Shown here piece after piece: positions 51,572-60,588 of a stretch of DNA of 64,000 nt. This DNA is from Dactylosporangium aurantiacum (GTDB lineage: Bacteria; Actinomycetota; Actinomycetes; Mycobacteriales; Micromonosporaceae). The stretch lies in the NCBI RefSeq assembly GCF_000716715.1, contig NZ_JNYJ01000018.1:69344-133343 (forward strand). The letters run 5' to 3'. A model generated the notes under the pieces. That model worked only from the letters and a program-made list of their open reading frames with translations, was not told the origin of the DNA and searched no databases. The stretch's first letter is position 1; each line of letters starts with the position of its first letter. Position numbers and translations under genes: made by a program.

Positions 51572-52420
51572 TCATGGCAGCCTTGCCACCGCTGCGTCGA
51601 ACGCCGCCTGCTCGGCGGGCGCCTCGGGTTTCGGATTCTCGTCCGGGTGCCAGTCGACGACCGACACGAGGCCGGGGTCGATGAGGTCGAGTCCGCTGAC
51701 GAACTGTGCGATCTCGTCGCGGGTGCGGGCGCGGAATGTTCCGTGCCTGGCGGTGGGTCGGGCGAGGGCGGTGAGGTTGCGGGTCGTGTCGTCGGGCAGC
51801 GGGTCGAAGGTGACGTGGGACAGGGCGAGGTAGCTGCCGGGTGGGAGCCGTTCGATGAGGGTGTTGACCACCTGATAGGGGTGGTCGGTGTCGTCGAGGA
51901 AGTGCAGGACCGCCACGAGCAGCAGTCCGATCGGCTGGTGGAAGTCGAGCGTGGCGTGTGCCTGGGCACTGTTCAGGATGGTTGCCGGGTTGCGGAGGTC
52001 TGCCTGCAGGTAGCCGATGGCGTCGGGCTGGGGACTGGTGAGCAGGGCGCGGGCGTGGGCGACGACCACCGGGTCGTTGTCCACGTACAGCACCCGACTG
52101 TCCGGGTTGATGGCGTGGGCGGCTTCGTGCACGTTGGGTGCGGTGGGGTACCCGGTACCGACGTCGAGGAACTGACGCACTCCGGCCCGCGCCAGCCAGC
52201 GCACGGCGCGGATCAGGAACCTGCGGTTCTCTCGCGCGGCGGTGCGGATGTGCGGGAACGTCAGGGCGAGTTCGTCTGCCGAGGCCCGGTCGGCGGCGAA
52301 GTTGTCCTTCCCACCGAGCAGGTAATCGTAGCGGCGGGCTGGGTGCGGTCGGGTGGTGTCGACGCCGAGCCGGTCCAGGTCAACCGGTACCTCCGGCACG
52401 CCGGCTTGGCTGGCGGTCAT
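51572..52420 (-). CDS. SAV2177-family SAM-dependent methyltransferase
   Basis: A 282-residue methyltransferase of the actinobacterial PF04672 family. Hallmarks: RPHPARRYDYLLGGKDNFAADR near residues 24-45, the SAM loop FLDVGTGYPTAPNVHEAA, VLYVDNDPVVVAHARALL and LAVLHFLDD-like VAVLHFLDDTD. RBS GGGGAGAA before the ATG. Family substrates are unknown. Near the radical SAM gene it could methylate the peptide, but such genes also occur alone. Confidence 0.88.
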   Translation of the reverse strand: MTASQAGVPEVPVDLDRLGVDTTRPHPARRYDYLLGGKDNFAADRASADELALTFPHIRTAARENRRFLIRAVRWLARAGVRQFLDVGTGYPTAPNVHEAAHAINPDSRVLYVDNDPVVVAHARALLTSPQPDAIGYLQADLRNPATILNSAQAHATLDFHQPIGLLLVAVLHFLDDTDHPYQVVNTLIERLPPGSYLALSHVTFDPLPDDTTRNLTALARPTARHGTFRARTRDEIAQFVSGLDLIDPGLVSVVDWHPDENPKPEAPAEQAAFDAAVARLP

Positions 52421-52466
52421 CGTGTTCTCCCCTCGGCGTCGGTTTTGGACTGCGGGTGGTGGAGGG

Positions 52467-54005
52467 TCACGGTTGGGCCTGCTGTTGTGAGGAGGCTGGG
52501 TCAGCGTTGAGGTGGCACGTGTCGTGGTGGCAGGGGTTTGGGTGGAAGGTCTGGCTGTGGTGGGTGGCTGTGGTTGCGGCCTGGTCGAGCAGTTGCAGGA
52601 CCGTGGCGGTGGGGTGTGTGGCGTGGAGGTAGCGCATGAGTGGGTATCGGTGGGTTTCCGTGTGGCGGTGGCAGCCGATCCGCATGAAGGTGGCGTGGAG
52701 CAGCAGGGTGCAGCTGGTCGGGCTGCTCTGAGGGTGTCGGGTCAGCCAGTCGTCGGCGGCGGTGTCCGCTTCGCGGATGCCGGCGGTGCACCGTCCGTTG
52801 GCGTGCAGGGTGATGGCCAGGCGAAGGCGGCAGAGGGCGGCGGCGTCGCGGTGGTCGAGTTGGTCGGCGAGCCGGACGGTGTCGCGCCAGGCGGCCGGGG
52901 TGTGGACTGGCCACGCGTACCGTTGCACCGCTCGTGCGTAGCGGTCGTTCGCGGTGTGGATCTGGTCGAGGTCGGCGCCGTGCTGGCGCAGCGCGGTGCG
53001 GTGGATGTACCCGGCCCAGGCCAATGGTGAGGGCCGCAGCTGGGTGGACCGGGTTCGGCGCAGGGGTGCCGGGCGGGGTTCAGCGACCGTCGTGTACCAG
53101 GCGGCGACGTCAGCCAGCGTGCGGTGGGGTGGGGCCTCGTATGGGTCGAGTCTGTTCAGGCATGCGGTGATGAACCGCATGAGCAGCGGATCCGCGTGAC
53201 CGGACGCGTCGACGTGGTGCGTGCTGGCGCGGACCGGGCAGCCTGCTCGTGTGCATTCGTCGTTGGGGTGGTGGCGCTGGGCGTGTTCGCGGCGGGCGGG
53301 TCCGAGGTGCGCGGCGAGGGTGAGCAGGCGCCCTATGGCCGGCTTGCCGGGAACGTCGGGGACGTCGGTGAGGCGGAGCTGTGCGGTGAGCGCGGTCGCT
53401 GCCCGGTGCTGGTGGCAGGCTTCGAGCATGGTGAACGCCTGCATGGTCGCGATGAGGTCGGCGACGTTGGTGATGCGGTGGTGTCGACGATGGTTGGTGA
53501 TCGCGGCTTTGGCCGTGTGGCCGGCCTCGGCGCATCGGCCGGCGCGGTGCAGCGCGTCGGCCAGTGAGATGTGCCGGTCGAGGGCGGCGTCGGTGTTGCC
53601 GTGGGCGTCGGCGAGGGTGATCGCCGTTCGGATGGTGGTGATCGCGTCGTGGTGGTGGCCGAGGCGGCGCAGCGCCTGGCTGAGGGCGTCGGCGCTGGCC
53701 AGCATCAGGCCGTGGTCCGGTGGGCCGGGCAGGTGGCGGCTGGCGTGGTGGGCGTAGCGTGCCCAGGCCAGCGGCGACGGGACGGCGGTCGGGTCGGCGT
53801 GGGTGGACTCGACGTAGAGGACGGCGGCGTTGATCAGTTGCCGGTTCGGTCCGACGGTGATCGGATCGCCGGGCGGTAGGAGGCTGGACAGCAGGGTGCT
53901 GGCCTCGTCGTAGCGGCCCTCATCGAGCAGCTTGACAGCGGCTACTGCGGCGGCGCGGCGTGCCGACACGCTCGGCGGGGCATACGCCCGACGGTGCCCG
54001 GTCAT
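52467..54005 (-). CDS. Helical two-repeat protein with Cys/His signatures (paralogue of the next gene)
   Basis: A 512-residue protein without signal peptide or membrane segment. It is made of two units of about 249 residues. Each has LLDEG-type TPR-like helices, a marker (LAWARYAHHASR at 80-90; LAWAGYIHRTA at 329-339), a CHxH motif (CHQH at 197-200; CHRH at 445-448) and a HPN..C motif (246-256; 488-497). The Cys/His pairs could bind zinc. Related to the 779-residue protein upstream over its full length. The ATG at 54005 is supported by matching the start of that paralogue (MTGHRR/MTRRTG). Function unknown. Confidence 0.75.
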   Translation of the reverse strand: MTGHRRAYAPPSVSARRAAAVAAVKLLDEGRYDEASTLLSSLLPPGDPITVGPNRQLINAAVLYVESTHADPTAVPSPLAWARYAHHASRHLPGPPDHGLMLASADALSQALRRLGHHHDAITTIRTAITLADAHGNTDAALDRHISLADALHRAGRCAEAGHTAKAAITNHRRHHRITNVADLIATMQAFTMLEACHQHRAATALTAQLRLTDVPDVPGKPAIGRLLTLAAHLGPARREHAQRHHPNDECTRAGCPVRASTHHVDASGHADPLLMRFITACLNRLDPYEAPPHRTLADVAAWYTTVAEPRPAPLRRTRSTQLRPSPLAWAGYIHRTALRQHGADLDQIHTANDRYARAVQRYAWPVHTPAAWRDTVRLADQLDHRDAAALCRLRLAITLHANGRCTAGIREADTAADDWLTRHPQSSPTSCTLLLHATFMRIGCHRHTETHRYPLMRYLHATHPTATVLQLLDQAATTATHHSQTFHPNPCHHDTCHLNADPASSQQQAQP

Positions 54006-54226
54006 GCCAGCAGGTCCAGCCAGACGGGACCTCGACCGGGTGCCGCAGGACGCCGCATCGGGTACAGGCGCGGCCGATCCGCCAGGCCGATGGGTTGACC
54101 GAGGTCGGTGTGCTGACCGGTGAGCGTCTGCCGGCCGACGCCCTGCCGTTGCCGGTTGCGGCGCACCGCGCAGACCGTGCGGACCGCGGCAGGTGCTGCC
54201 CTGCGTGGGGGTCGCGGCGCGGTCAT
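54002..54226 (-). CDS. Possible small 74-residue protein bridging the two repeat genes
   Basis: Its ATG overlaps the stop of the upstream 779-residue gene (ATGA) and its stop overlaps the ATG of the downstream gene (ATGA); GGAG lies 8 bp before the start. That double coupling argues for translation. The product is Arg/Pro-rich and ends VWLDLLA. Composition is poor for a folded protein, so it may serve only as a translational bridge, or be a precursor-like peptide. Uncertain. Confidence 0.35.
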   Translation of the reverse strand: MTAPRPPRRAAPAAVRTVCAVRRNRQRQGVGRQTLTGQHTDLGQPIGLADRPRLYPMRRPAAPGRGPVWLDLLA

Positions 54227-56562
54227 GCGGGTGCTCCGGTGAGCCGGTCACCGCACATGCGGTGCACGAGGGCGGCGATCTGCGCTTCGTGCTGCCCGCA
54301 CGTCCCGTCCGGGTGGTAGGCGGCGGCGTGGCGTTCCCGGCGTCGCATGATGGCGGCGTTGGCGGCCCGCCAGCGATGCTCCCGGTCGTGGACCGGCGGG
54401 CCGGTGTCCGGGTCTGCTGTGTAGTGCCGGACGGCGGTGTCGATCGCGTCCGCGGCCTGCTGGTGACGGTGGCAGTCGCCGTGCAGAGCGCCGACCCCGA
54501 GCCCGACGAGGAGGGCGGTGAACCGCTCCTCCGGGTTGGCTGGGTTGTAGTGGCGCTGGGCGGCGGTCCAGGCGGTGTCGGCCTCGGTGGCGGCTTCGTC
54601 GCAGCGGCCGGCGGCGTGCAGCGCGTCGGCGAGGTCGAGGCGGGCGGTGATGGCGCCGGCGGTGTCGTGGGCGGCGAGCTGATGGTCGAGAACTTCGTTA
54701 GCGACCTGGATCGCGTCGGTATGCGCGCCGCAGAGCCCCACGGCGCGCATCACGGCCCGGCTCGCGCTGATCCACTGCGCTCGGGTGGGGTCCAGTTCGT
54801 CCGCCGCGCGGCGGGCGTATCGAGCCCAGGCCAGCACCGAGGGCCGGAGTGCTGCAGCGCGGTCGGGGTCGCTGCCGGTTCTGGCGGTGAACGCGGCGCT
54901 GTCGCAGTAGAGCAGCGCGAGGCCGGACAGCCCCGCAGCGACCGGGCTGGCGGCGGGGTCGACGGTGGCGAGGTGTTCGCCGATGGTGGCGGAGACCTCG
55001 TCATAGTGCCCTTCCTCGTAGCGGGGTGTGACGGTGCGCAGCAGCTGCCGGTGCGGGATGTCGGCGGCGAGCGCGAGCTCCTCGCGGCACGTCTGGTCGG
55101 TGCACGCGTCGTCGGGGTGGTAGGTGCGGGCGTGCTCGGCCATGACGGTCAGGCCCTGGCAGTACAGCGCGAACAGGGTGGCGTTGTCGCCGTCGGTGAA
55201 CGCTGAGATGTCGATGGGGTGGCTGTCGGGGTGCTCGCCGTGGCGGTGGCAGCCGTCGAACAGCGGCTCGGCCCGCACTACGGCGATCGTCCCGGCGGGG
55301 GAGGTGTGGGTCTGCTGCGCGCGCCAGGCGGTGACGGCAGTGGTGGCGGTGGCGAGTGCCTGTTCGCAGCGGCCGTCGTGGTAGTGCTCCTCGGCGGTGG
55401 CGATGCGGCAGGTGACGGTGTCGTCGGCGTCGAGGCGGTCGGTGAACGCGGCGAGGCGCTGCCAGGCTTGGTCTGCCTCGTGTGGGTGGCCGAGCCGCTG
55501 GAGCGTGCCGGCGGCTGCACGGGTCGCGGTGATCGCCTGCGCCCAGCCGAGACGGGGGACTTGGAGGACGGCTTCGTGGGCGTACCGCGCCCACGCCGTA
55601 GGTGGCGGCGTGTGCCCGCCGGGGTTGGGGTCGGCTACGGCCGTGTACCGGCTGGCGACCTTGATGAGCACCGGGTGCGGTGCCGCGCTATCCGGGTCGT
55701 ATCCGGTCAGGAGCAGGCCGAGGAGCCGGGCTGTCATGGCTCGCTGCCGTTCGGCGGGTGGGGTGGCGCCGTTCGGGTCCTGTACGGGGCAGTCGGCGCG
55801 GGCGCAGACGGTATCGGCGTGGACGCGGGCGGTGTGGTGCACACCGACGCCGGTGTGCGCCCCGATGCTGTCGAGGATGGCATCGAGGTGGCTGGTGTCG
55901 TCGAGGTCGGTCACCCGGATCCAGGCGGCGACGGTGTCGGCCTGATCGTGGCGGTGACAGGTCTCCAAGCCGAGGAGGATCGGCACGGTCTGGACGAGGC
56001 TGATGATGCTGGTGTCCGGGTGGCGTGCATGCCGCTCGGTGAGCGCGGTGAGCGCGTCACGGCCGGCGGCGTCGCACCGCCGGTCGTATTCCCCGGTGGC
56101 GAGGACGATCCGGCGGTCCAAGACGTCGTCGACGTCGCCGCGGGCGAAGGCGAGGTCAATACCTTCCCGGCAGACGGCGAACGCCTCCTCGTACTGTTCG
56201 AGCCGGTTCAGGGCGCTGGCGTAGGCGTCGATGCTGTCCTGGCGCCGGTCGAGGTCCGCGCTGGTGCCGGGCAGGGCACGGCTGGCGTGATAGGCGTAGC
56301 GGGCCCAGGTCAGCCGGGCCGGGTAGGTGTCCGGGTCCTCGCGGGTGGCGTGGACCCAGACGACAGCGGCGTCGATCAGCCGCCGGTCCGGTGCCGCCCC
56401 GGCCGGCGGCTGCGGCGGCAGCGTCCCCTCCAACAGAGCCCGGGCCTCGGCTTCCCGGCCCTCGTCCAGCAGCCTGCCGGCACGGCTCACGGCGGCGCGG
56501 CTCACGGCAGCGCAGCGGTCGTTCAGACGCGGGTTGTGGTGCTTGCCGGTGCGGCGGGTCAT
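54223..56562 (-). CDS. Large helical three-repeat protein with Cys/His signatures
   Basis: A 779-residue soluble protein made of three units of about 240-255 residues. WARYA markers at 86-90, 324-328 and 579-583; CHRH at 202-205, 438-441 and 697-700; H-x4-C elements at 248-258 (HADTVCARADC), 482-492 (HPDDACTDQTC) and 750-755 (HPDGTC). Between them are TPR-like helices (AGRCDEAATEADTAW, DGRCEQALATATTAV). ATG at 56562 with GGAGG 9 bp upstream. No catalytic domain seen; a scaffold or sensor role is possible. Family not recognised. Confidence 0.75.
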   Translation of the reverse strand: MTRRTGKHHNPRLNDRCAAVSRAAVSRAGRLLDEGREAEARALLEGTLPPQPPAGAAPDRRLIDAAVVWVHATREDPDTYPARLTWARYAYHASRALPGTSADLDRRQDSIDAYASALNRLEQYEEAFAVCREGIDLAFARGDVDDVLDRRIVLATGEYDRRCDAAGRDALTALTERHARHPDTSIISLVQTVPILLGLETCHRHDQADTVAAWIRVTDLDDTSHLDAILDSIGAHTGVGVHHTARVHADTVCARADCPVQDPNGATPPAERQRAMTARLLGLLLTGYDPDSAAPHPVLIKVASRYTAVADPNPGGHTPPPTAWARYAHEAVLQVPRLGWAQAITATRAAAGTLQRLGHPHEADQAWQRLAAFTDRLDADDTVTCRIATAEEHYHDGRCEQALATATTAVTAWRAQQTHTSPAGTIAVVRAEPLFDGCHRHGEHPDSHPIDISAFTDGDNATLFALYCQGLTVMAEHARTYHPDDACTDQTCREELALAADIPHRQLLRTVTPRYEEGHYDEVSATIGEHLATVDPAASPVAAGLSGLALLYCDSAAFTARTGSDPDRAAALRPSVLAWARYARRAADELDPTRAQWISASRAVMRAVGLCGAHTDAIQVANEVLDHQLAAHDTAGAITARLDLADALHAAGRCDEAATEADTAWTAAQRHYNPANPEERFTALLVGLGVGALHGDCHRHQQAADAIDTAVRHYTADPDTGPPVHDREHRWRAANAAIMRRRERHAAAYHPDGTCGQHEAQIAALVHRMCGDRLTGAPA

Positions 56563-56816
56563 CGTAGGACCTCCAGACGATCGGACGCCGCGACCGGCGT
56601 GGGCAGTGCTTCCCGCCAGGCGTGCGGGCGCGGTTTGCGCAGGTTGCGTTCGTGAGTGCGAGGTGGCCCGTGCCCGGGGAGGCTCGGGCGGGGGCCACCC
56701 CGCAAGGCAGCGGCTCGCCCCCGGCGGGTAAAAGGCGTTGGTGCCGCTGCCCAGCCGCTCGTACCAGGCCGGACGTCGACCGGCCGGGACGTGCACACCG
56801 CCTGGTGAAAGGTCGG

Positions 56817-57554
56817 TCATCCGTACACCGGCACCGCCGTCCCGGCGATCAGATCGTCAGTGGCGGTCAGGATCTGGTGGACCGCCGGGTCGTGTTCCTC
56901 GACTCGAGCGGTCATCCGTGCGAGCAGGTCCCGCAGGTCGGGGCGATCGAGATACAGCACGGACGTGAGATCCAGGGCGCGGATCAGGCCGCCGAGCGCG
57001 TCGGTCTGCGGGTCGGGGTGGATGTAGCCGGTCAGGACGCTGCACAACCGGCCGCGGACCCGGGCGATGTTGCCCGGGTCGGTCGGCGGGTACAGGCGTC
57101 GTGCACGGCCCAGACCGCGCTTGATGACCTCGCGGGCAAGGTCCCCGGCGTACAGCCCGGCCGTGGTGCGCTCGTAGGCGTGCACGGCGAGGGTGCGGAT
57201 CGCCTCGCGCATCGCTGTCGACCGCTGCCGTTCCGAGACGGACCTGACCCGGGCGCCGCCGAGCGCGGTGATCGCCCAGTCCGCGACGGGGTCGCCGGAC
57301 ACGTCCGGGTTGAGCACGATGACCTGCGGGCCGACGACGCGGAGCCGTTCGAACGGCTGGATCTGGTGGTCCGGGGTCTGCCGCCACAGCGGCCGGAGCA
57401 GATGGTCGATGATGACCGCCCCGGCCAGGGCCACGGCGAGGGCGCCGGCGTGGGCGAGGGGTTCGCCGGTCTCGGAGTGGGTGAGGAAGAACAGTTCCAC
57501 CCGCAGCGGCTGCCGCAGGTTCGGTGGTGGTGCCTCGCCGATCGGATAGACCAT
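56817..57554 (-). CDS. GPP34 (GOLPH3-like) family protein
   Basis: A 245-residue helical protein of the Golgi phosphoprotein 3 family, common in actinomycetes. Recognised by LRVELFFLTHSETGEPLAHA near the start, GALAVALAGAVIIDHLL and the central hydrophobic-helix pattern. Eukaryotic members bind phosphoinositides; the bacterial role is unknown. It starts 6 bp after the formamidase gene and is separated from the repeat protein by 254 bp. Confidence 0.82.
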   Translation of the reverse strand: MVYPIGEAPPPNLRQPLRVELFFLTHSETGEPLAHAGALAVALAGAVIIDHLLRPLWRQTPDHQIQPFERLRVVGPQVIVLNPDVSGDPVADWAITALGGARVRSVSERQRSTAMREAIRTLAVHAYERTTAGLYAGDLAREVIKRGLGRARRLYPPTDPGNIARVRGRLCSVLTGYIHPDPQTDALGGLIRALDLTSVLYLDRPDLRDLLARMTARVEEHDPAVHQILTATDDLIAGTAVPVYG

Positions 57555-57560
57555 GACCGG

Positions 57561-58565
57561 TCACCACATCGCCCCGGCGAGGGCACGCAACCGCCGGTGC
57601 ACGCCGCCGTAGACGGTGGCCCCGCGCAGGATGGCGGTGTCGATCGCGGCGTGCATCGTGTACAGCGGGTCGCAGACGTTGCCCGGCGCTGCCCGCCCGG
57701 CCTGCGACACGAGCTGGTAGGCGTCGAGGAGGTCCAGGCCGGTCAGCTCGGCGACCCAGGTGACGAGGTCGTGCTGGCTGATGCGGTACGCGTCCTCGAG
57801 TGGCCGGGCAGCGCCGATCGACATCAGTTGGTGGTCGGTTTCGATCCGCGGCCATGGCGTCGGCACGTGTTTGATGAGGTCGACGGCGAGGGTGACCCGC
57901 ATCGCGCACTCGACCCCGACGCCGCACACCTCCCCCTGGCCTTGGCGGGCGTGCCCGTCCCCGAACGCCAGCAATGCGCCAGGCACGTTGACACCGAGAT
58001 ACAGCGTGGTCCCGGCCCGCAGCTCCGGCACGTCGAGGTTCCCGCCGTGCGCGTCCGGGACGATCGTGGAGCGGACCTCCCCGCCCGCCGGCGCGACCCC
58101 GACTGTGCCGAGCATCGGATCGAGCGGCAGCTCGACCGTGTAGTCGCTGCGGCGGGCGTGGTAGCGGACCACACTGGCGTGCCGGTCGATGTCGTACTGC
58201 CAGACCCGCTCCTGCAGGGGCGGGTGCAGCATCGCCGTGGTGCGGGTCGCGGTCAACGCGCCGAAGTGTGGGAACGTCGCCGACATGCCCCAGTCCCGCG
58301 CCGGGTCCAGCGCCAGCAGGTGCACGGCGAGGGTGTCGCCAGGCTCCGCGCCCTGGACGTAGAACGGCCCGACGACAGGATTGAACAACTCGCAGACCTT
58401 CGACGGCAGATCGTCCGGGGTCAGCACGGCACCGCTGAAGCAGTCCTCCGCGACCGTGCGCAGGACCTGCCCGGGGCGGAGCATCGTCACCGGTTCCGCG
58501 CCGCCGAAGGTGTAGAGCGTCGGCTCGTCCTGCTCGTAGTCCACGACGCTGATCGGCTGCGTCAC
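57561..58565 (-). CDS. Acetamidase/formamidase family protein
   Basis: A 334-residue amidase of the FmdA/AmdA family, which hydrolyses formamide or short amides to ammonia. Family features: AEDCFSGAV near residue 43, NPVVGPFYVQGAEPGDTLAVHL, then GNLDVPELRAGTTLYLGVNVPGALLAFGDGHARQGQGE. The metal-binding His in GDGHA is present. GTG at 58565 overlaps the stop of the permease gene (GTGA), which sets the start. Confidence 0.88.
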   Translation of the reverse strand: MTQPISVVDYEQDEPTLYTFGGAEPVTMLRPGQVLRTVAEDCFSGAVLTPDDLPSKVCELFNPVVGPFYVQGAEPGDTLAVHLLALDPARDWGMSATFPHFGALTATRTTAMLHPPLQERVWQYDIDRHASVVRYHARRSDYTVELPLDPMLGTVGVAPAGGEVRSTIVPDAHGGNLDVPELRAGTTLYLGVNVPGALLAFGDGHARQGQGEVCGVGVECAMRVTLAVDLIKHVPTPWPRIETDHQLMSIGAARPLEDAYRISQHDLVTWVAELTGLDLLDAYQLVSQAGRAAPGNVCDPLYTMHAAIDTAILRGATVYGGVHRRLRALAGAMW

Positions 58566-59977
58566 GGCCGGCCGTCCCCGTTGAGACCGGACAGCGTCGG
58601 GCGGCGACCGGTGGCGTACAGCCCGATCAGGACGACGGCACCGACACCGATCCAGACGAACCCGAGCTGCTGAGCGGCGACGTCGGCGTTGATGACGACG
58701 GAGCCGAGGATCGCGAACCCGGCGGCCGGGACGAGCAGGTGCGACCACAGGTTTTGGGACCGTTTGCGGATCAGGTAGTGCCAGACCACGGCGACGTGCA
58801 GCACCAGGAACGCGGTCAACGCCCCGAAGTTAATCAGACTGGAGAGCAGGGCGATGCCGTCGGAGCGCCAGGCCATGTACAGGCCGATCGCCACGGACAG
58901 CACACCGGTGAGCACGATCGCGTTGGCCGGGACGCCGTACCGAACCGAGATCCTGCGCAGGAAGGCGGGGAGTTGCCGGTCGCGGGCCATCGCGAACAAC
59001 AACCTGGACGTGGCCACCTGCGCAACGAGGGAGTTCGCGACACCCCACGCGATGGCGGTCGCGACGGCGCACAGCGTCGCCAGCCACGCCCCGCCCGCCT
59101 GCCGGGCGGCGTCGTAGAACGCGACACCGTCCGGGTCGCCGTTGGCCAGGAGACCGGCCGGGTCCGGCACGAGGAGCGCGGCGACCCAGGTCTGCACGAT
59201 GAACAGCACGCCAGCGAGGGCGAGGGCGGCGGCCATCGCCCGGCCGATCTGGCTCGGCCCGCCCTTGTTCTCCTCGGCCAGCATGGAGATGCCGTCGAAG
59301 CCCAGGAAGCTGAGCACGGCGATCGACACGGCACCGAACACCAGCGGCCACGTGGAGGTGCCGCTGTTGAACAGCGGCTCCCACGAGAACCCGCGACCGC
59401 GGCCCTCCAGCAACGCGTTCACACCGGCGGCGAGGAAGATCGCCAGGACGATGAGTTCGCCGATCAGCATGATCCTGGTGATCAAGGCGGTCATCCGGAT
59501 ACCGAGCAGGTTGACGACCGTGTTGAACCCCACGAACCCGAGCAACCACGCCCACACCGGCACCGCCGGAACGGTGGCGTGCATCGCAACCGCCGCGATC
59601 AGGTACAGCAGGCTCGGGACCAGCAGGTAGTCCAGCAGGATCGCCCACCCGGCCAGGAACCCCACCGGCGCGCCGATACCCCTCCCGGCATAGTTGTAGA
59701 CCGACCCAGCGAGCGGGAACGCCTTCACCATCTGGGCGTAGGACGCGGCGGTGAACACCATCGCCACCATCCCGATCAGGTATGCGAGGGCGACCATGCC
59801 ACCGGAGCCGTTGTACACCGACCCGAAGATCCCCATCGGCGCAATCGGCACCATGAAGACAAGGCCGTAGAACACCAGGTCACGCAGCCCTAGCGTCCGC
59901 CGAAGCCCCAACTCCTTCCCGGTAGCCGCCGGTGTCGGCCTGCCGTACTCGACCGGTAGGCGCTGTTCCGTACTCAT
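58562..59977 (-). CDS. APC-superfamily amino acid permease
   Basis: A 471-residue membrane transporter with about 12 helices. GLVFMVPIAPMGIFGSVYNGSGG and the glycine-rich first helix are typical, as is FLGFDGISMLAEENKGG in helix 6. ATG at 59977 with GGGAGGA 8 bp upstream; the frame is open to 60055. Likely first gene of the minus-strand operon. Paired with the amidase it may import an amide, amino acid or amine. Confidence 0.9.
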   Translation of the reverse strand: MSTEQRLPVEYGRPTPAATGKELGLRRTLGLRDLVFYGLVFMVPIAPMGIFGSVYNGSGGMVALAYLIGMVAMVFTAASYAQMVKAFPLAGSVYNYAGRGIGAPVGFLAGWAILLDYLLVPSLLYLIAAVAMHATVPAVPVWAWLLGFVGFNTVVNLLGIRMTALITRIMLIGELIVLAIFLAAGVNALLEGRGRGFSWEPLFNSGTSTWPLVFGAVSIAVLSFLGFDGISMLAEENKGGPSQIGRAMAAALALAGVLFIVQTWVAALLVPDPAGLLANGDPDGVAFYDAARQAGGAWLATLCAVATAIAWGVANSLVAQVATSRLLFAMARDRQLPAFLRRISVRYGVPANAIVLTGVLSVAIGLYMAWRSDGIALLSSLINFGALTAFLVLHVAVVWHYLIRKRSQNLWSHLLVPAAGFAILGSVVINADVAAQQLGFVWIGVGAVVLIGLYATGRRPTLSGLNGDGRP

Positions 59978-60150
59978 CGCTGCCGTCCTCCCCATTTGGT
60001 CACATCGCCGCCAACCGTGAGTGGGCTGGCGGGCACGACTCACCACACGCGCCACCGCCTGACGCGCGGATGCTGTATTTCTTGGTCGTTCAAGGTGCTT
60101 TTCTGGATCTGCCCGCCGCCTCAGCCAACGCAGCGACGGCGGGCAGAGGT

Positions 60151-60588
60151 CTAGATCCGCCAGCGGTACGCCAGTTCCTCGGCGCCCGCACCGATACGCA
60201 CCTCCGCGAAGAGGCTCTTGAACACCGCACCGAGCCCGTCAGGTCCGAGGTCGGCCAGCCACATCGACTCCGCCTCCACCCGGTCGCCCGCGAGCCGCTC
60301 CACGAGCTCCGCGTCGATGACGTCTCGGCGGCAGCCGCACAGGAACAGGTACACGCGGTGGTCATCCGCGGTCCGGGACGGCTGCATGGGCCGGTCACAC
60401 CCGTCGCAGACCAGGAGTGACGCGAGGCTGAAGCAGGGCTGCTCCGGTTCGCCCGGCCGCCGGCCCGCAGCTGTCGAAGCCGTCGGGACGAGACGCCGGA
60501 TGACGTGCACCGAACCCGGTGCCGAGCCGTCCGGTACGGCGTCGAAACCGTCCGATAGGACTGGTCCGGCCGGTTGCCGTGCTGTCAT
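60151..60588 (-). CDS. Small zinc-ribbon protein (recombinase zinc-ribbon-like)
   Basis: A 145-residue protein. LLVCDGCDRPMQPSRTADDHRVYLF with CxxC, followed by CGC, gives a zinc beta ribbon like that in large serine recombinases; EAELV-like IDAELVERLAGDRVEAE after it is also recombinase-like. The catalytic domain is absent, so this is either a decayed recombinase tail or a stand-alone actinobacterial family. ATG at 60588 with GAAGGGA upstream argues for a real gene. Confidence 0.65.
   Translation of the reverse strand: MTARQPAGPVLSDGFDAVPDGSAPGSVHVIRRLVPTASTAAGRRPGEPEQPCFSLASLLVCDGCDRPMQPSRTADDHRVYLFLCGCRRDVIDAELVERLAGDRVEAESMWLADLGPDGLGAVFKSLFAEVRIGAGAEELAYRWRI

Noticed and set aside
56622..58673. 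683-codon plus-strand frame
   Set aside because: Antisense of the GPP34 and formamidase genes, which have clear family motifs.
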